From positions 66,446 through 130,445 of the forward strand of contig NZ_JAXHDD010000005.1 in NCBI RefSeq assembly GCF_037072025.1: a DNA stretch of 64,000 nucleotides, written 5' to 3'. This DNA comes from Pseudogracilibacillus sp037072025. Lineage in GTDB: Bacteria; Bacillota; Bacilli; Bacillales; Amphibacillaceae. The notes beneath the pieces are model-generated. The model ran no database searches and had not been told where the DNA came from. It worked only from the letters and a program-made list of their open reading frames with translations. A program made the translations under genes and the position numbers. Shown in pieces: positions 62,827 to 64,000 of this stretch; position 1 is the stretch's first letter, and every line of letters starts with the position of its first letter.

Positions 62827-63573
62827 TTAATCACTATCTCTCCACTCCGATTTTAATATGATCCAATCATCTTTTTGAAAATACCAAAGTGTCTCAATCT
62901 CACCTAAGATATCTTTTTCATCTAAACCTTTGATGTATTGATTGCTTTTCAGCCCATATCCTTTCGATTCACTGATTAGGACAGGTTCTAATAAAGTTAT
63001 TGGAGTTATTTTAATTCTTTTATCTTCTAATAATTTCCCATCCTCTTCGTATAAATTTTGATCAATATATTTAATCATGTCGTCAGATATGTCTTTAATA
63101 ATTGGTTTCATATTTGGATTTAATGTAATTTCAACTTTAAAGTCATCTAATAATCGTGCTTGTATATGATTATGCTTCGGTATAGGAAGTTGTTTTATTA
63201 TGCCGTTTTTTACCGTATAGAGCTGGTAAATAGAATGAGTGCTTTCTTCATTTTTAGCAACTTCATAAAATAGATCGAATGTATTATCGTGATTTAAATC
63301 AATTAGTTTTAATTTAGGATTATATCCACTTTCCAAAGAAATTTTCCATTGTTTAGAAAATGGACTTGTTATATCGAGCCAAATATCTCGATAAAAATTA
63401 CTTTCATCGGATAATAAGATCCCCCTTAGTGTAAATTGTTCATGAAAGCCGTCACCTGTTAAGTCTTCTTCATAAGAATTAATTAATGAAACATTTTCAT
63501 TTTCTGCCTTTATCGATATCTGAGGAATAATTAGGAATAATAAACAAGTTAAAAAAGGTAAAATTGTTCTCAA
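62827..63573 (-). CDS. Secreted protein of unknown function, 248 aa
   Basis: The protein has a signal peptide (about 1-22, cleavage near IKAEN). The mature part includes EEDLTGDGFHEQFTLRG and LIDLNHDNTFDLFYEVA, which resemble the calcium-binding DxDxDG-like loops of VCBS/FG-GAP repeats, and an uncharacterised C-terminus ending WIILKSEWRDSD. No ribosome site stronger than GGAGG at 63576-63586 is seen. It is a single-gene unit and I do not recognise the family. Confidence 0.72.
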   Translation of the reverse strand: MRTILPFLTCLLFLIIPQISIKAENENVSLINSYEEDLTGDGFHEQFTLRGILLSDESNFYRDIWLDITSPFSKQWKISLESGYNPKLKLIDLNHDNTFDLFYEVAKNEESTHSIYQLYTVKNGIIKQLPIPKHNHIQARLLDDFKVEITLNPNMKPIIKDISDDMIKYIDQNLYEEDGKLLEDKRIKITPITLLEPVLISESKGYGLKSNQYIKGLDEKDILGEIETLWYFQKDDWIILKSEWRDSD

Positions 63574-63729
63574 TAGTTAACCCTCCAAGGTTTAAGGTGA
63601 GATTATTTTATGTATAATTTAGTTAACCTATACACTGGTGGTTTATTACTATAACTTGTAAAATGGAGGAAATTTTATCGTCTAGTTAATTTGTCTGTTA
63701 GTAGTCTGTTAATAAGTCTTATTTTAGTC

Positions 63730-63973
63730 TTGACATTTTATTAAAGTGTATGTAACATAGTTTGTGTTGCTTTAAAAATACGTGCATACTTTTGACTAAA
63801 AATATAAAGTGTGTTATAATTATTATCGCTATAATACTTGTCTTGCTTTTTAGAAAAAAATTAAAAAAAGTATTGACGATAAAAATATAAAGTGTTATAG
63901 TTGAAAAGTCGCTCAAAGAGAGTGTTAAAAATTTGAATTAAGTGTTGACATCTTGTTCTTTAGGTGTTACACT
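63730..63973 (+). promoter_or_regulatory. Four tandem sigma-A promoters, rRNA-operon-like
   Basis: Four -35/-10 pairs each have exactly 17-base spacers: TTGACA/TAACAT (63730, 63753), TTGACT/TATAAT (63792, 63815), TTGACG/TATAGT (63873, 63896) and TTGACA/TACACT (63945, 63968). The second and third share an AAAATATAAAGTGT spacer. All point right, out of the window. Tandem strong promoters with no gene in between are the usual arrangement ahead of Bacillus rRNA operons. Confidence 0.7.
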
Positions 63974-64000
63974 TATATAGTTGCCTCGACGAGGTGACAG

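Noticed and set aside
63719..63916. 65-codon minus-strand frame at the right end
   Set aside because: It is the complement of the promoter array; AT-rich, no ribosome site.

Overview
The window reads as a chromosomal segment of a low-GC, endospore-forming member of the Bacillaceae. The evidence is AT-rich DNA, strong Shine-Dalgarno sites with frequent TTG and GTG starts, sporulation genes (yunB, lytH, kapB), and blocks in the gene order of Bacillus subtilis (suf - yun - yut - yui; ytkD - ytlDCA - pckA - metK - asnB). The abundance of degenerate interspersed repeats recalls the Oceanobacillus/Virgibacillus side of the family, but I cannot name a species.

Layout. 1-6340: end of a MetQ-type lipoprotein gene, then the complete sufCDSUB Fe-S assembly operon behind a sigma-A-like promoter and a palindromic operator candidate. 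6342-10576: a heavily decayed prophage (split integrase, two leader-sharing surface-protein genes, broken terminase, small-protein and scaffold genes) inserted directly after sufB. 10869-11298: a two-gene minus-strand unit of unknown small proteins. 11648-25862: the yun/yut block (sulfite-type permease YunE, YunD, YunC, YunB, an NSS transporter with a 34-aa MetS-like subunit, LytH, YutD, an amidase, YutE, a cysteine-rich SufR-like regulator, YutF, PgpA, a D-2-hydroxyacid dehydrogenase, Nfu, YuzD, an A-type Fe-S carrier). 26257-32138: YumC, YuiB/C/D, DeoD, KapB, a broken membrane gene and a SodC-like lipoprotein. 32152-37040: PatB, a 52-bp satellite array, a thioredoxin-like protein, an FMN riboswitch with ribU, and an NRDE protein. 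37071-45799: a complete menaquinone set (menI-like and menA on minus; menF, menD, menH, menB, menE on plus). 46247-57040: ytkD, the ytlACD ABC transporter, pckA, SAM riboswitch-metK, a collapsed gluconokinase/RpiR pair, and an AsnB lacking the usual N-terminal cysteine. 57406-62581: C39-type peptidase, gamma-carbonic anhydrase, YtqB methyltransferase and leuS. The last 300 bases hold four tandem sigma-A-type promoters pointing out of the window, as expected upstream of an rRNA operon.

How the parts work together. Fe-S metabolism is over-represented: sufCDSUB, Nfu, an A-type carrier and a regulator whose C-terminal cysteines recall cluster-sensing SufR proteins. Menaquinone synthesis is encoded from chorismate to the prenylated ring. 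Both riboswitches sit before the expected genes (FMN/ribU, SAM/metK).

Unusual content lies mostly between genes: a mobile-looking repeat family with five copies or remnants, a 52-bp-period satellite at two loci, a ~50-bp array after yutF, a 21-bp VNTR, recurring CCGAAC hairpins, and two structured RNAs without a known match. No tRNA, rRNA body or CRISPR array was seen. Functional names rest on my recognition of protein families and were not checked by database search.
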